NCBI RefSeq assembly: GCF_015352985.1
Contig: NZ_JACYXF010000021.1
Span: forward strand, 28,722 to 92,721
Direction of reading: 5' to 3'
Length of the DNA stretch: 64,000 bases
Source of the DNA: Noviherbaspirillum malthae
GTDB taxonomy: Bacteria > Pseudomonadota > Gammaproteobacteria > Burkholderiales > Burkholderiaceae_D
This document shows positions 33,770 to 42,663 of this stretch, piece after piece. The notes below the pieces were generated by a model that saw nothing but the letters and a program-made list of their open reading frames with translations, was not told the DNA's origin and did not search any database. Numbering within the stretch: position 1 is the first letter of the stretch; the number at the start of each line of letters is the position of its first letter. Position numbers and translations under genes: made by a program.

Positions 33770-36265
33770 TTAACTGCCTTCCAGGAAGCTCTTCAGCTTG
33801 TCGGAGCGGGACGGATGCCGAAGCTTGCGCAGTGCCTTGGCTTCTATCTGGCGAATGCGCTCGCGCGTCACGTCGAACTGCTTGCCAACCTCTTCCAAGG
33901 TATGGTCGGTCGACATTTCAATGCCGAAGCGCATGCGCAGCACCTTGGCTTCGCGCGGTGTGAGGGAATCGAGAACATCCTTGACCACGCCGCGCATCGA
34001 TGCGTGCAGCGCCGCATCGGCCGGAGCCAGCGTGTTGTTGTCTTCGATGAAATCGCCAAGATGCGAATCGTCATCGTCACCGATAGGCGTTTCCATGGAG
34101 ATCGGTTCTTTTGCGATCTTCATGATCTTGCGGATCTTGTCTTCCGGCATTTCCATCTTGATCGCCAGCGTCGCGGGATCAGGCTCGGCACCTGTCTCCT
34201 GCAGTATCTGGCGCGAGATGCGGTTCATCTTGTTGATCGTTTCGATCATGTGCACCGGAATACGGATCGTGCGCGCCTGGTCCGCGATCGAGCGGGTAAT
34301 GGCCTGACGGATCCACCATGTCGCGTAAGTCGAAAACTTGTAGCCGCGTCGGTATTCGAACTTGTCCACCGCCTTCATCAGGCCGATATTGCCTTCCTGG
34401 ATCAGGTCGAGGAACTGCAGGCCGCGGTTGGTATATTTCTTCGCGATCGAGATCACCAGACGCAGGTTGGCCTCCGTCATTTCGCGCTTGGCCTTGCGCG
34501 CCTTCATCTCACCTGCAGCCATCTTCTTGTTGATGTTGCGAAGATCAGGCAAAGGCAGCACGACGCGCGCCTGTAGGTCGATCAGCTTTTGCTGGAGTTC
34601 CTTAATAGTCGGCACGTTGCGGCCGAGGACGGCGCTGTAGGAGTGATTGCCCGCGACTTCGCCATCGATCCAGTCGAGGTTGGTCTCGTTGCCCGGGAAA
34701 ACCTTGATGAAATGAGCACGCGGCATGCCGCAGCGGTTGACCGCGACATCAAGAATCTGCTTCTCGATGTGACGCACTTCATCGACCTGCCCGCGCAGGG
34801 TATCGCAAAGTTTCTCGACGAATTTCGCGGTGAAGCGGATCGACAGCAGCTCGTTCGAGATCGTTTCCTGGGCCTTGACGTAGGGCTTGGAGTTGTAGCC
34901 TTCCTTCTCGTAGGCCTTGCGCATCTTGTCGAACTGGCTCGAAATCTCTTCGAACTTGGCGAGCGAATCGCGCTTGAGCTGCTCAAGCTGCTCGGCGGAG
35001 AAACCGGCTGCGCCGCCGCCACTGTTTTCCTCTTCCTCTTCGTCTTCTTCCTCGTCGTCCTCTTCGTCCTCGTCTTCATCGGAAGCGGCGGCAACCGGCG
35101 GAGGCGCCACGTCTTCGGAGGCGTTCGGATCGACGAGGCCGTCCACGATCTCGTCAACCTTGATCTCTTCCTTTTCAATGCGGGAAGCTGCCGCCAGGAT
35201 TTCGGCGATCGTGGTCGGACAGGCGGAAATCGCCTGGATCATGTCCTTGAGGCCGTCTTCGATACGCTTGGCGATTTCGATCTCGCCTTCGCGCGTCAGC
35301 AGTTCGACCGAACCCATTTCGCGCATGTACATGCGGACCGGATCGGTCGTGCGGCCGAAATCGGAGTCCACCGTCGACAGTGCGGCTTCCGCCGCCGCTT
35401 CGGCGTCGTCGTCGCTGGCGCCCGACGCAACGCTGTCCGACAGCAAGAGGGTTTCCGCGTCCGGCGCCTGCTCGTAGACGGCAATGCCCATGTCATTGAA
35501 CGTGCCGATGATGCCGTCGATGGCTTCGGGGTCAACGATATTTTCAGGCAGGTGGTCATTGATTTCCGAGTAGGTCAGGAAACCCCTGTCCTTGCCCAGC
35601 TTGATGAGCGACTTGAGCTTCTGGCGGCGCTGCTCGAGTTCTTCTTCCGAGGCTTCGCTGTCGGAAAAGGCGTCCTTGAGCAGGGCTTTTTCTTTTGCCT
35701 TGCGGTCCTTCGCCTTTGCCTTGTCGGCGGCCTTGAGTTCGGCGCGTTCTACGGCATTGAGCGCCGCGACTTCGTCGTTCTCGGGCTGGAAATCCTTCGG
35801 CTTGCGCCCGCGACGGCCCGGAACCTTAACTGTCGGCAAGACGTATCCGGACGTGTCGATGGCGGCCAATGCCGCGGCATCGGTGGTCTGGCTGACCGCC
35901 ATTACTTTGCTGTCCGACTTGGCTTCCGCCGCAGGCGCGACCTTGGCAGACTTGCTGGCAGTCTTGGATTCGGTTTTCTTGTTTGTCACGGGTTCTTTCA
36001 ATGTCTCGGGAGCCGTCTGGTCGACGGCTCTGGATGAAGGTTTCGCCTTTGACATACTGGCAGTTGCGGTCGTCGGCGCTACTTTGGCGACGTCTTTCGT
36101 CGCTGCTTTGCTGGGCGTCTTTGCCTTGCTTGCGGGTGAGGCGGAAGCGGTCTGCTTTTCGGCGGGCTTTGCCATCGACTTGCCGGCAGCGGATTTAGTT
36201 GCAGCTGAAGCGGCATTTTTTGCCGTCACACTCGAATTCGCGGTTTTTTTCATTGCGTTTGCCAT
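33770..36265 (-). CDS. rpoD: Primary sigma factor RpoD (sigma-70)
   Basis: 831 residues from the ATG at 36265. Conserved parts: region 1.1 (RQKLKSLIKLGKDRGFLTYSEIND), region 1.2 (TDPVRMYMREMGSVELLTREGE), an acidic non-conserved block (DEDEDEEDDEEEDEEEEE), region 2 (DLIQEGNIGLMKAVDKFEYR, TYATWWIRQAITRSI), region 3, and region 4 (VTRERIRQIEAKALRKLRHP). Before region 1.1 there is a tail of about 195 residues rich in Ala, Lys, Ser and Thr, far longer than in E. coli (613 residues total) though long tails are common in Burkholderiales. It directs RNA polymerase to housekeeping promoters. It is last in the rpsU-yqeY-dnaG-rpoD block. Confidence 0.96.
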   Translation of the reverse strand: MANAMKKTANSSVTAKNAASAATKSAAGKSMAKPAEKQTASASPASKAKTPSKAATKDVAKVAPTTATASMSKAKPSSRAVDQTAPETLKEPVTNKKTESKTASKSAKVAPAAEAKSDSKVMAVSQTTDAAALAAIDTSGYVLPTVKVPGRRGRKPKDFQPENDEVAALNAVERAELKAADKAKAKDRKAKEKALLKDAFSDSEASEEELEQRRQKLKSLIKLGKDRGFLTYSEINDHLPENIVDPEAIDGIIGTFNDMGIAVYEQAPDAETLLLSDSVASGASDDDAEAAAEAALSTVDSDFGRTTDPVRMYMREMGSVELLTREGEIEIAKRIEDGLKDMIQAISACPTTIAEILAAASRIEKEEIKVDEIVDGLVDPNASEDVAPPPVAAASDEDEDEEDDEEEDEEEEENSGGGAAGFSAEQLEQLKRDSLAKFEEISSQFDKMRKAYEKEGYNSKPYVKAQETISNELLSIRFTAKFVEKLCDTLRGQVDEVRHIEKQILDVAVNRCGMPRAHFIKVFPGNETNLDWIDGEVAGNHSYSAVLGRNVPTIKELQQKLIDLQARVVLPLPDLRNINKKMAAGEMKARKAKREMTEANLRLVISIAKKYTNRGLQFLDLIQEGNIGLMKAVDKFEYRRGYKFSTYATWWIRQAITRSIADQARTIRIPVHMIETINKMNRISRQILQETGAEPDPATLAIKMEMPEDKIRKIMKIAKEPISMETPIGDDDDSHLGDFIEDNNTLAPADAALHASMRGVVKDVLDSLTPREAKVLRMRFGIEMSTDHTLEEVGKQFDVTRERIRQIEAKALRKLRHPSRSDKLKSFLEGS

Positions 36266-36475
36266 GGAATCAGTCCCAACTGAACTACCCTCGTGCGCCG
36301 AGTGAATTACGCTTGGTGGAGCCGATCTGCAATCCTGGCTCGGCATTCGCCCGCGCTGCATGTTCTCGATCATTCCGCCGACCAAAGGCCGGAAAACTCT
36401 CTAAGACCTTGAATCAAAAGCTTTTAATGATACCATACGGCGCAATATTTCTCCAATTCAAAGCCATGTTGTCAA

Positions 36476-38269
36476 CTACCGCGATGTTGCTTCGACCTCT
36501 GCCTGACGTCGGAGTTGCTCCTGTTGCTGCATCAATTCCCGATAACGGTTGCGCGCCTCTTCTGTTGACAGGCCGGTGCTTGCCAGCCTTTCCATCTCCG
36601 CTTTCAATACTTGCATTTTAGTCTGCCGTATTGCTCCGGCAAGTTCAAGCCGGGCGGCTTCGGGTTCGGACTCGACCTCCGCCGCGATTTCCGCGATCAG
36701 GGGATCGAAGTCAGAACCGGCCGCCTTGAGCTGCTCCGCGAGCGCCGCGAAGTGTGCGTTATCGCCCAATGCCCAGCAGGCTTCGAGCAGCTGGCTGAGC
36801 ATCGCCGCATTGTCCGGCGCAAGCTGCGCCACCGCGTCGACCGCTGCCTGGTCCACCCCGGCAGCCAGGGAGGGATGCGCCACGAGCAGGCGGATCATCT
36901 GTCTTTCCAGGCCCATCGGCGGCGTGCGCTTGGTACGCGGCGGCGCCACCTTGGTGCGGGCGACAGGCTGGGCAAGCTCGAACAAGGCTTCGATTTCAGC
37001 GGGCGTCGTCTGGGTCATCTGCGCCAGCCCTCGCACGATCTGCAGGCGCAGTCCGGATGGCGGCATCGCCTGCAGCAGCGGCTTGGCATCGAACTGCGCG
37101 CGCGCCCTTCCTTCCGGGGTGGTCAAGTCATTGTCCTGGCTGACTTCCTTGAGCAGGAATTGCGACAGCGGCATCGCGTCACGCACCTGCTGCTCGAAAG
37201 CCTGCGTGCCGAACTCGCGCACATAGCTGTCGGGATCATGCTCGGGAGGCAGGAAAAGGTATTTCAATGTCTTGTTGTCGCCGGCATAGGGAAGGCAGGC
37301 TTCCAGTGCCCTGCGGGCCGCGCGGCGTCCGGCCGCATCGCCGTCGAAACTGAAGATGACATGGTCCGTCTGCCGCAGCAGTTTCTGCACATGGGTGGTG
37401 GTGCAGGCGGTGCCGAGCGTGGCTACCGCTTGCGGGAAGCCTAGTTGCGCCAACGCAACAACATCCATGTAACCTTCCGTCACAAGCACGTAGCCGGCTT
37501 CGCGGATGGCCTGGCGTGCTTCGAACAGGCCGTACAACTCAAGACCCTTCTGAAATAAGGGTGTTTCCGGCGAATTCAAGTATTTGGGCTCGCCGCCATC
37601 CAGCACGCGGCCGCCGAAACCGATGACTTGACCTTTGGTATTCCGGATCGGGAACATGACCCGGTCGCGGAAGCGGTCGTAACGCTTGCGGCCGCCGCCC
37701 TCTTCTTCACTGCGGTCGATCACCAGGCCGGACTCGACCAAGGCGGCGGCATCGTAGTCGGGGAAAACCGAGCGCAAGTTGTCCCAGCCGCCGGGCGCGT
37801 AGCCGAGCCCGAAGCGGGCGGCGATTTCGCCCGTCAATCCGCGGTTCTTCAGGTAGCTGATCGCGTTCTGCGCGCTGCGCAGTTCCTGGCGGTAGAAATC
37901 GGATGCCTTGGACATCGCCTCGGTCAGGGCGATGCTTTTCGCCTGCACCTCGGCCCGCTGTGCCGGCGGCAATCTGTCCTGCTCGGGAACGATCATTCCC
38001 ACGCCCTGGGCGAGGTCCTTTACCGCTTCGACGAAGCCGAGGCCGGAATATTCGATGAGAAAGCCGATGGCGGTGCCATGGGCGCCGCAGCCGAAGCAGT
38101 GATAGAACTGCTTGGTCGGGCTGACGGTGAAGCTGGGGGATTTTTCGTTATGGAACGGGCACAAGCCCATGTAATTCGCGCCGCCCTTCTTCAATTGCAC
38201 GTAACGGCCGACGACATCGACGATATCGACCCTGTTAAGCAAATCCTGAATGAATGATTGTGGAATCAC
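36476..38269 (-). CDS. dnaG: DNA primase
   Basis: 597 residues, normal length. The N-terminal CHC2 zinc ribbon is CPFHNEKSPSF ... YHCFGCGAHG. The Toprim core has VTEGYMDVVAL (acidic metal ligand Glu) and FSFDGDAAGRRAARRAL (DxD-type). The C-terminal helical domain that binds DnaB follows. It synthesises RNA primers at the replication fork. It lies between yqeY and rpoD, the standard macromolecular-synthesis arrangement. Confidence 0.96.
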   Translation of the reverse strand: MIPQSFIQDLLNRVDIVDVVGRYVQLKKGGANYMGLCPFHNEKSPSFTVSPTKQFYHCFGCGAHGTAIGFLIEYSGLGFVEAVKDLAQGVGMIVPEQDRLPPAQRAEVQAKSIALTEAMSKASDFYRQELRSAQNAISYLKNRGLTGEIAARFGLGYAPGGWDNLRSVFPDYDAAALVESGLVIDRSEEEGGGRKRYDRFRDRVMFPIRNTKGQVIGFGGRVLDGGEPKYLNSPETPLFQKGLELYGLFEARQAIREAGYVLVTEGYMDVVALAQLGFPQAVATLGTACTTTHVQKLLRQTDHVIFSFDGDAAGRRAARRALEACLPYAGDNKTLKYLFLPPEHDPDSYVREFGTQAFEQQVRDAMPLSQFLLKEVSQDNDLTTPEGRARAQFDAKPLLQAMPPSGLRLQIVRGLAQMTQTTPAEIEALFELAQPVARTKVAPPRTKRTPPMGLERQMIRLLVAHPSLAAGVDQAAVDAVAQLAPDNAAMLSQLLEACWALGDNAHFAALAEQLKAAGSDFDPLIAEIAAEVESEPEAARLELAGAIRQTKMQVLKAEMERLASTGLSTEEARNRYRELMQQQEQLRRQAEVEATSR

Positions 38270-38392
38270 GGCGGTGCGGGAAACAAGATGTCATTAAGGA
38301 ATGTCCAGGCCGGCTGACGCTGCCTGGGCCGTGCAATTCAGATGGAGACAAAGCGGCAATTCAAAAGCCTTGCCGCCTCTCCCTTGACATCT

Positions 38393-38842
38393 TCAGGCCG
38401 TGGACAAGGCCTTTTTCACCAGCGCGGAGACGGCCGTCATATCGGCGCGCCCTGCCAGCTTGGGCTTGAGCACGCCCATGACCTTGCCCATGTCCTGGGG
38501 GCCTGCCGCGCCGGTCTGGGCGATGGCGGCAGCGACTTCACCGGAGATTTCGGCTTCCGACAGTTCGGGAGGCATGTACGCGGACAGCACCGTCAGCTCC
38601 GCCTTTTCGATATCGGCGAGATCCTGGCGTCCGCCTGCCTCGAACTGGGAAATGGAATCCTTGCGCTGCTTGATCATCTTTTCGATGATGGCAAGGACAT
38701 GGGCATCCGTCAGTTCGATGCGCTCGTCGACTTCCTTCTGCTTCATCGCTGCGGTCAGCAGGCGGATCGTGCCCAGCCTGCCGGTGTCCTTGGCGCGCAT
38801 TGCCGCTTTCATGTCTTCGGTGATCTGCTCTTTCAGGCCCAT
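38393..38842 (-). CDS. GatB/YqeY-domain protein
   Basis: 149 residues from the ATG at 38842, with GGAGAAAA just upstream. The YqeY fold is recognisable (LKEQITEDMKAAMRAKD, LTAAMKQKEVDER, QRKDSISQFEAGGRQDLADIE, GKVMGVLKPKLAGRADM). It resembles the tRNA-binding tail of GatB but lacks the amidase part; its function is unclear. It commonly lies between rpsU and dnaG. Confidence 0.92.
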   Translation of the reverse strand: MGLKEQITEDMKAAMRAKDTGRLGTIRLLTAAMKQKEVDERIELTDAHVLAIIEKMIKQRKDSISQFEAGGRQDLADIEKAELTVLSAYMPPELSEAEISGEVAAAIAQTGAAGPQDMGKVMGVLKPKLAGRADMTAVSALVKKALSTA

Positions 38843-39041
38843 TTTTTCTCCAATTCGACAAGTCATTGCAATCAGCGTCACATTGCGCAGTGCGGCTTCC
38901 GGCAAACTCGGGCTTGGAACATCAGCTCACGCGCGGCCAAGCCGATATGCAAATGACAATTCATGTAAGCAACAAAACCCGCTGCGGCATGATTCCGGAG
39001 CGGGTCGATACATTACCGCACGCTGAGTGCGGCAAGGGAAA

Positions 39042-39254
39042 TCAGTAAAGCTTCTTCGGCAGCTGCTGGCTGCGGATACGCTTGTAGTGACGCTTTACGG
39101 CAGCGGCGAGCTTGCGCTTGCGCTCAGCGGTCGGCTTTTCGTAGAACTCACGCGCACGCAATTCTGTCAGCAAACCGGTTTTCTCAATGGTCCGCTTGAA
39201 GCGGCGCATGGCGACTTCGAACGGCTCGTTTTCTTTAAGGCGAATTGTGGTCAT
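39042..39254 (-). CDS. rpsU: 30S ribosomal protein S21
   Basis: 70 residues, full length. It is basic, with the family start TTIRLKENEPFEVAMRRFKR and the ending YKRIRSQQLPKKLY. It is needed for initiation at the 30S platform near the anti-Shine-Dalgarno helix. It is the first gene of the rpsU-yqeY-dnaG-rpoD block. Confidence 0.96.
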   Translation of the reverse strand: MTTIRLKENEPFEVAMRRFKRTIEKTGLLTELRAREFYEKPTAERKRKLAAAVKRHYKRIRSQQLPKKLY

Positions 39255-39358
39255 GTAAGTCTAACCGTGGGTTTTATAGGAAAGACGGCGAGTATATCAG
39301 CTTCACTCGCCGAAGCAAAGATTTTCGTTCACTTGTCGCGCGGCGAACAGTTTTGTTG

Positions 39359-40555
39359 CTATACCGACAGGCCGGCCGCCACGCCGGAGGCCCATGCCCA
39401 TTGGAAGTTGTAGCCGCCCAACCAGCCGGTCACATCGACCGCCTCGCCGATGAAATGCAGCCCCGGCACCTTGTTGGCCATCATGCTCTGCTGGGAAAGC
39501 TCCCTGGTATCCACGCCGCCGCGCGTGACTTCCGCCTTGCGGTAGCCTTCCGAACCGTTGGGCGCCAGCGCCCAACGGTTGACGGATTCGCCCAGCTTGC
39601 GCAATTGCTTGTCTGGCATGTCGGCAAGGCGGGCATCGGGCCGGATGCCGTTCAGCGCAAGCATGCCTTCGGCCAGGCGGCTTGGAAGCCACTGCGGCAG
39701 CAGGTTGCCGATGGTCTTCTTCAACGTGCCCTTGCCCTGAATGAGCGTTTCGGCAATATCGGTTTCCGGCACGAGGTTGACGGCGATCGGCGTGCCGGAA
39801 TCCCAATAGCTGGAGATCTGCAGCACGGCAGGCCCGGACAAGCCGCGATGCGTAAACAGAAGATCCTCGCGAAACTGCATGCGGGATTTCTTTTGCCCGG
39901 TCTCGATATCGACCTCGAGCGCCATGCCGGACAATGGAACGAACGGTTCCCAGGCGTTCGCATCGAAGGTCAGCGGCACCAGGCCCGGCCGCGGGTCGAT
40001 CAGCTTGAGGCCGAACTGCTTGGCGATGCGAAAGGCGAAATCGGTGGCGCCGATCTTCGGTATCGACAGGCCGCCGGTGGCGATGACGACATGCGCGGCA
40101 TGAATTTGCCCAGCACTGGTATCCAGCCTGAACATCTCGCCGTCCTTGCCGACGGCTTCAACAGTGCACGGCATGCGCCAGGCCACCTTGCCTGCCTCGC
40201 ATTCGGCCTTGAGCATGTCGATGATCTGCTCGGCGGAATGGTCGCAGAAGAGCTGGCCCTTGTGTTTCTCGTGGTAGGCGATGCGATAGCGCTTCACCAA
40301 GGCGAGGAAATCCTGCGAGGTATAGCGCGACAGGGCGCTGCGGCAGAAATGCGGATTGGCGGACAGGTAGTTCTGCGGTCCGGCATGCAGGTTGGTGAAA
40401 TTGCATCGCCCGCCGCCGGAGATGCGGATCTTTTCCGCAAGCTTGGTTGCATGATCGATCAGCACCACCTTCCTGCCCCGTTGGCCTGCGACGGCGGCAC
40501 ACATCATCCCGGCGGCGCCGGCGCCGATCACGGCAAGGTCGAACTGGTTTTGCAT
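39359..40555 (-). CDS. YhiN/HI0933-type NAD(P)/FAD flavoprotein
   Basis: 398 residues. It starts with a dinucleotide-binding fold (DLAVIGAGAAGMMCAAVAG). KIRISGGGRCNFTN is the hallmark of the HI0933-like group, and GGLSIPKIGATDFAF and GGVDTRELSQQSM recur later. The C-terminal flavin contact is GEAVDVTGWLGGYNFQWAW. It is predicted to be a cytoplasmic oxidoreductase; the substrate is unknown. The 3' ends of rpsU and this gene are not shared. Confidence 0.9.
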   Translation of the reverse strand: MQNQFDLAVIGAGAAGMMCAAVAGQRGRKVVLIDHATKLAEKIRISGGGRCNFTNLHAGPQNYLSANPHFCRSALSRYTSQDFLALVKRYRIAYHEKHKGQLFCDHSAEQIIDMLKAECEAGKVAWRMPCTVEAVGKDGEMFRLDTSAGQIHAAHVVIATGGLSIPKIGATDFAFRIAKQFGLKLIDPRPGLVPLTFDANAWEPFVPLSGMALEVDIETGQKKSRMQFREDLLFTHRGLSGPAVLQISSYWDSGTPIAVNLVPETDIAETLIQGKGTLKKTIGNLLPQWLPSRLAEGMLALNGIRPDARLADMPDKQLRKLGESVNRWALAPNGSEGYRKAEVTRGGVDTRELSQQSMMANKVPGLHFIGEAVDVTGWLGGYNFQWAWASGVAAGLSV

Positions 40556-40629
40556 GGCTGGTAGAAATTAGGCGAAGCCGTGATTGTACGCGCAGGCTGC
40601 CTTCTTCCCGGGAGCGCGCGATCCAGCCG

Positions 40630-40658
40630 AAAAAACGGCCACGATGATACCGTGGCCG
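40630..40658 (-). terminator. Rho-independent terminator of cobA
   Basis: On the minus strand CGGCCACG/CGTGGCCG forms an 8-bp stem followed by six T, 34 bases after the cobA stop. Confidence 0.85.
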
Positions 40659-40691
40659 AAATGACATCTCTTGAGGATGGAGGAAAATGAT

Positions 40692-41480
40692 TCAGCCGGC
40701 GATGCGCTCCGGTTCTGGAATCAGGTGATGAAATGTATCCTGCGAAGCGCAGCGCACCACATCGCCGATCACGATGATGCTTGGGCTGGCCAGCCGGGAG
40801 TCGGCGATCGCCGCACTCAGCTCGCCCAGCGTGGTGACCAATTGCGCCTGCGATGCCGACGTGGCCGCATGAATGACGGCGACCGGCGTCGAAGCAGGCT
40901 TGCCGCCGGCCAGCAGGGCCTGCTGAATTTCGCCGCAGCGCCCGACGCCCATGTAAATCACGAGCGTCATGCCGAGCTTGGCCAGTGCAGCCCAATCCGG
41001 GTTGGCATCCACCGTCTTGCCATGCCCGGTGACGAAGACCGCGCCCTGACTCCAGTCGCGATGCGTGAGCGGTATGCCGATGGATGACGGTGCGGCCAGG
41101 CCGCTGCTGATGCCGTTGACGACATCGACCTCGATGCCGGCGGCGAGCAGATGCATGCGCTCTTCCCCGCCGCGGCCGAAGATGAAGGGATCGCCGCCCT
41201 TGAGGCGGACCACGAAATGGCCCGCGCGCGCTTCCGCGATCATCAGGCGCTCGATGAATTCCTGCGGGGTCGACTGGCAGCCGCCGCGCTTGCCGACATG
41301 GATGATGCGCGCACCGAAGCGGGCGTGTTCGAGGATGTCGGGATTGACGAGATCGTCGACCAGCAGCACATCGGCTTGTGAAATGGCCTTGACGGCCTTG
41401 AGCGTGAGCAGTTCCGGATCTCCGGGACCTGCGCCTACCAGAGCGACTTTACCCTGCGCGACTTTGTCCTGCCTGTTCAT
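40692..41480 (-). CDS. cobA: Uroporphyrinogen-III C-methyltransferase
   Basis: 262 residues from the ATG at 41480 (AAGGTG upstream). SUMT motifs: VALVGAGPGDPELLTLKA, FVVRLKGGDPFIFGRGGEE, and GISSGLAAPSSIGIPLTHRD. It makes precorrin-2, the first step to siroheme, the cofactor of NirB. It is a stand-alone SUMT without the CysG oxidase/chelatase half. Its start overlaps the end of ybiB by 32 bases, so it is part of the nitrate operon. Confidence 0.95.
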   Translation of the reverse strand: MNRQDKVAQGKVALVGAGPGDPELLTLKAVKAISQADVLLVDDLVNPDILEHARFGARIIHVGKRGGCQSTPQEFIERLMIAEARAGHFVVRLKGGDPFIFGRGGEERMHLLAAGIEVDVVNGISSGLAAPSSIGIPLTHRDWSQGAVFVTGHGKTVDANPDWAALAKLGMTLVIYMGVGRCGEIQQALLAGGKPASTPVAVIHAATSASQAQLVTTLGELSAAIADSRLASPSIIVIGDVVRCASQDTFHHLIPEPERIAG

Positions 41481-42450
41481 GGAACACCTTTGTTGCATGT
41501 AGATGCCTCGCTACATGCAAACAGTGTTCCACCTGCTCGAGGATGGGCGCCGGCACCGGCTGCTCGCCCTTGAGCGCCTTTTCTATCCATTTCGCGGTCG
41601 TTGCTGCATCACTTGAGTGCGGAAGCGGCGGCATCTCGTCCACCGGCCCCTGCTTTTGCACCAGCACCGTGCGCTGATGTGCGTGGAACCACTCGATCTG
41701 CTGGGCCCGCTTGGGGTTGGCGACCGTCTCGCCTTCGGTGCCGCGCATCAGGAATGCGTCGCCGCGCTCCACCGGCGCGGCCGTCTCGAAGTAGGCGGAC
41801 AGCATCTCGAGATATTCGGGATGGGTGTAGGACGTCAGCCGCAGCGCAGGTCCCGCGAACGGCTGCATGATCTTGACCAGCGTATGGGTGGAGTTGCGCA
41901 CGCCGAGAATGCCGCGCAATGCCAGCAGGCCGGCCAGGCGCGGCGCCAGCGCTTCCACCGGCATGAAGACGGGCTCATGGCGGGCAAAGCCGGCCTGTGC
42001 TGCCTCATGCGACTGCGCGGGGCGCAGGCCAAGTTCCGCCAGGATTTCCGCGGTGGTCACGCGTCCCGGGTCCTGGGACACGCCATGGATCAGCACGGGC
42101 GCGCCGTGCCGCGCGAGCAGCAGTGCAAGCAGCGGCGTGAGATTGGGGAGGTTGCGGGATCCGTTATAGCTGGGGATGACGATGGGCGCGTATTCCGATG
42201 CGGGCGGAGCGATCTGAACGAAGGAGGCTTCGGCCGCATCGAGAAAGCCGGCGATTTCATCGACCGATTCGCCCTTGATGCGCATCGCAAGCACGATGCC
42301 GCCGAGTTCGAGATCGGAAACGCGGCGCTCCAGCATGGCGGCGTACAAGTCACGGGCGTCCTCGCGCGACATGCTGCGCGCGCCTTTCTTGCCGCGGCCG
42401 ATTTCCTTGATGAAACGGGCGGCGGGGAATGGGGTGGGTGTCTGGTTCAT
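41449..42450 (-). CDS. ybiB: YbiB-type phosphoribosyltransferase-fold protein
   Basis: 333 residues. It has the anthranilate phosphoribosyltransferase (TrpD2) fold: an N-terminal helical domain (LSREDARDLY-like MSREDARDLYAAML, ELGGIVLAMRIKGES) and the catalytic-fold half (IPSYNGSRNLPNLTPLLALL, GVRNSTHTLVKIMQPF). E. coli YbiB binds DNA non-specifically and has no known enzyme activity. It is common in nitrate assimilation operons of betaproteobacteria for unknown reasons. Confidence 0.88.
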   Translation of the reverse strand: MNQTPTPFPAARFIKEIGRGKKGARSMSREDARDLYAAMLERRVSDLELGGIVLAMRIKGESVDEIAGFLDAAEASFVQIAPPASEYAPIVIPSYNGSRNLPNLTPLLALLLARHGAPVLIHGVSQDPGRVTTAEILAELGLRPAQSHEAAQAGFARHEPVFMPVEALAPRLAGLLALRGILGVRNSTHTLVKIMQPFAGPALRLTSYTHPEYLEMLSAYFETAAPVERGDAFLMRGTEGETVANPKRAQQIEWFHAHQRTVLVQKQGPVDEMPPLPHSSDAATTAKWIEKALKGEQPVPAPILEQVEHCLHVARHLHATKVFHEQAGQSRAG

Positions 42451-42535
42451 GGCGGAAGGGTACTACGAAGTGCAGGCGGGTGCGAAGATGGGAGGTTTAC
42501 CACGGCTCTTCTTAAGGTGGAATATCCTCCGTACT

Positions 42536-42650
42536 CCCTCCCCTTGAAGGGGAGGGCTGGGGTGGGGATGGGGTTCGATCCCGATGAAAGGACATTTCTT
42601 CATGCTAAAACAACCCATCCCCACCCTAACCCTCCCCTTGAAGGGGAGGG
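42536..42650. repeat. Inverted pair of REP-like palindromes
   Basis: Two copies of a unit with core CCCTCCCCTTGAAGGGGAGG and tail CTGGGGTGGGGATGGG face opposite ways (42536-42573 and 42612-42650). They are separated by about 40 bases, in the gap between ybiB and the nitrate reductase gene. A tail-to-tail REP pair is the usual form of a RAYT-mobilised element. Confidence 0.75.
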
Positions 42651-42663
42651 AATGTATGTCCCT

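Noticed and set aside
34589..36037. Long plus-strand frame opposite rpoD (about 480 codons)
   Set aside because: It is the complement of rpoD, whose identity is certain; the frame is an artefact of GC-rich codon third positions.
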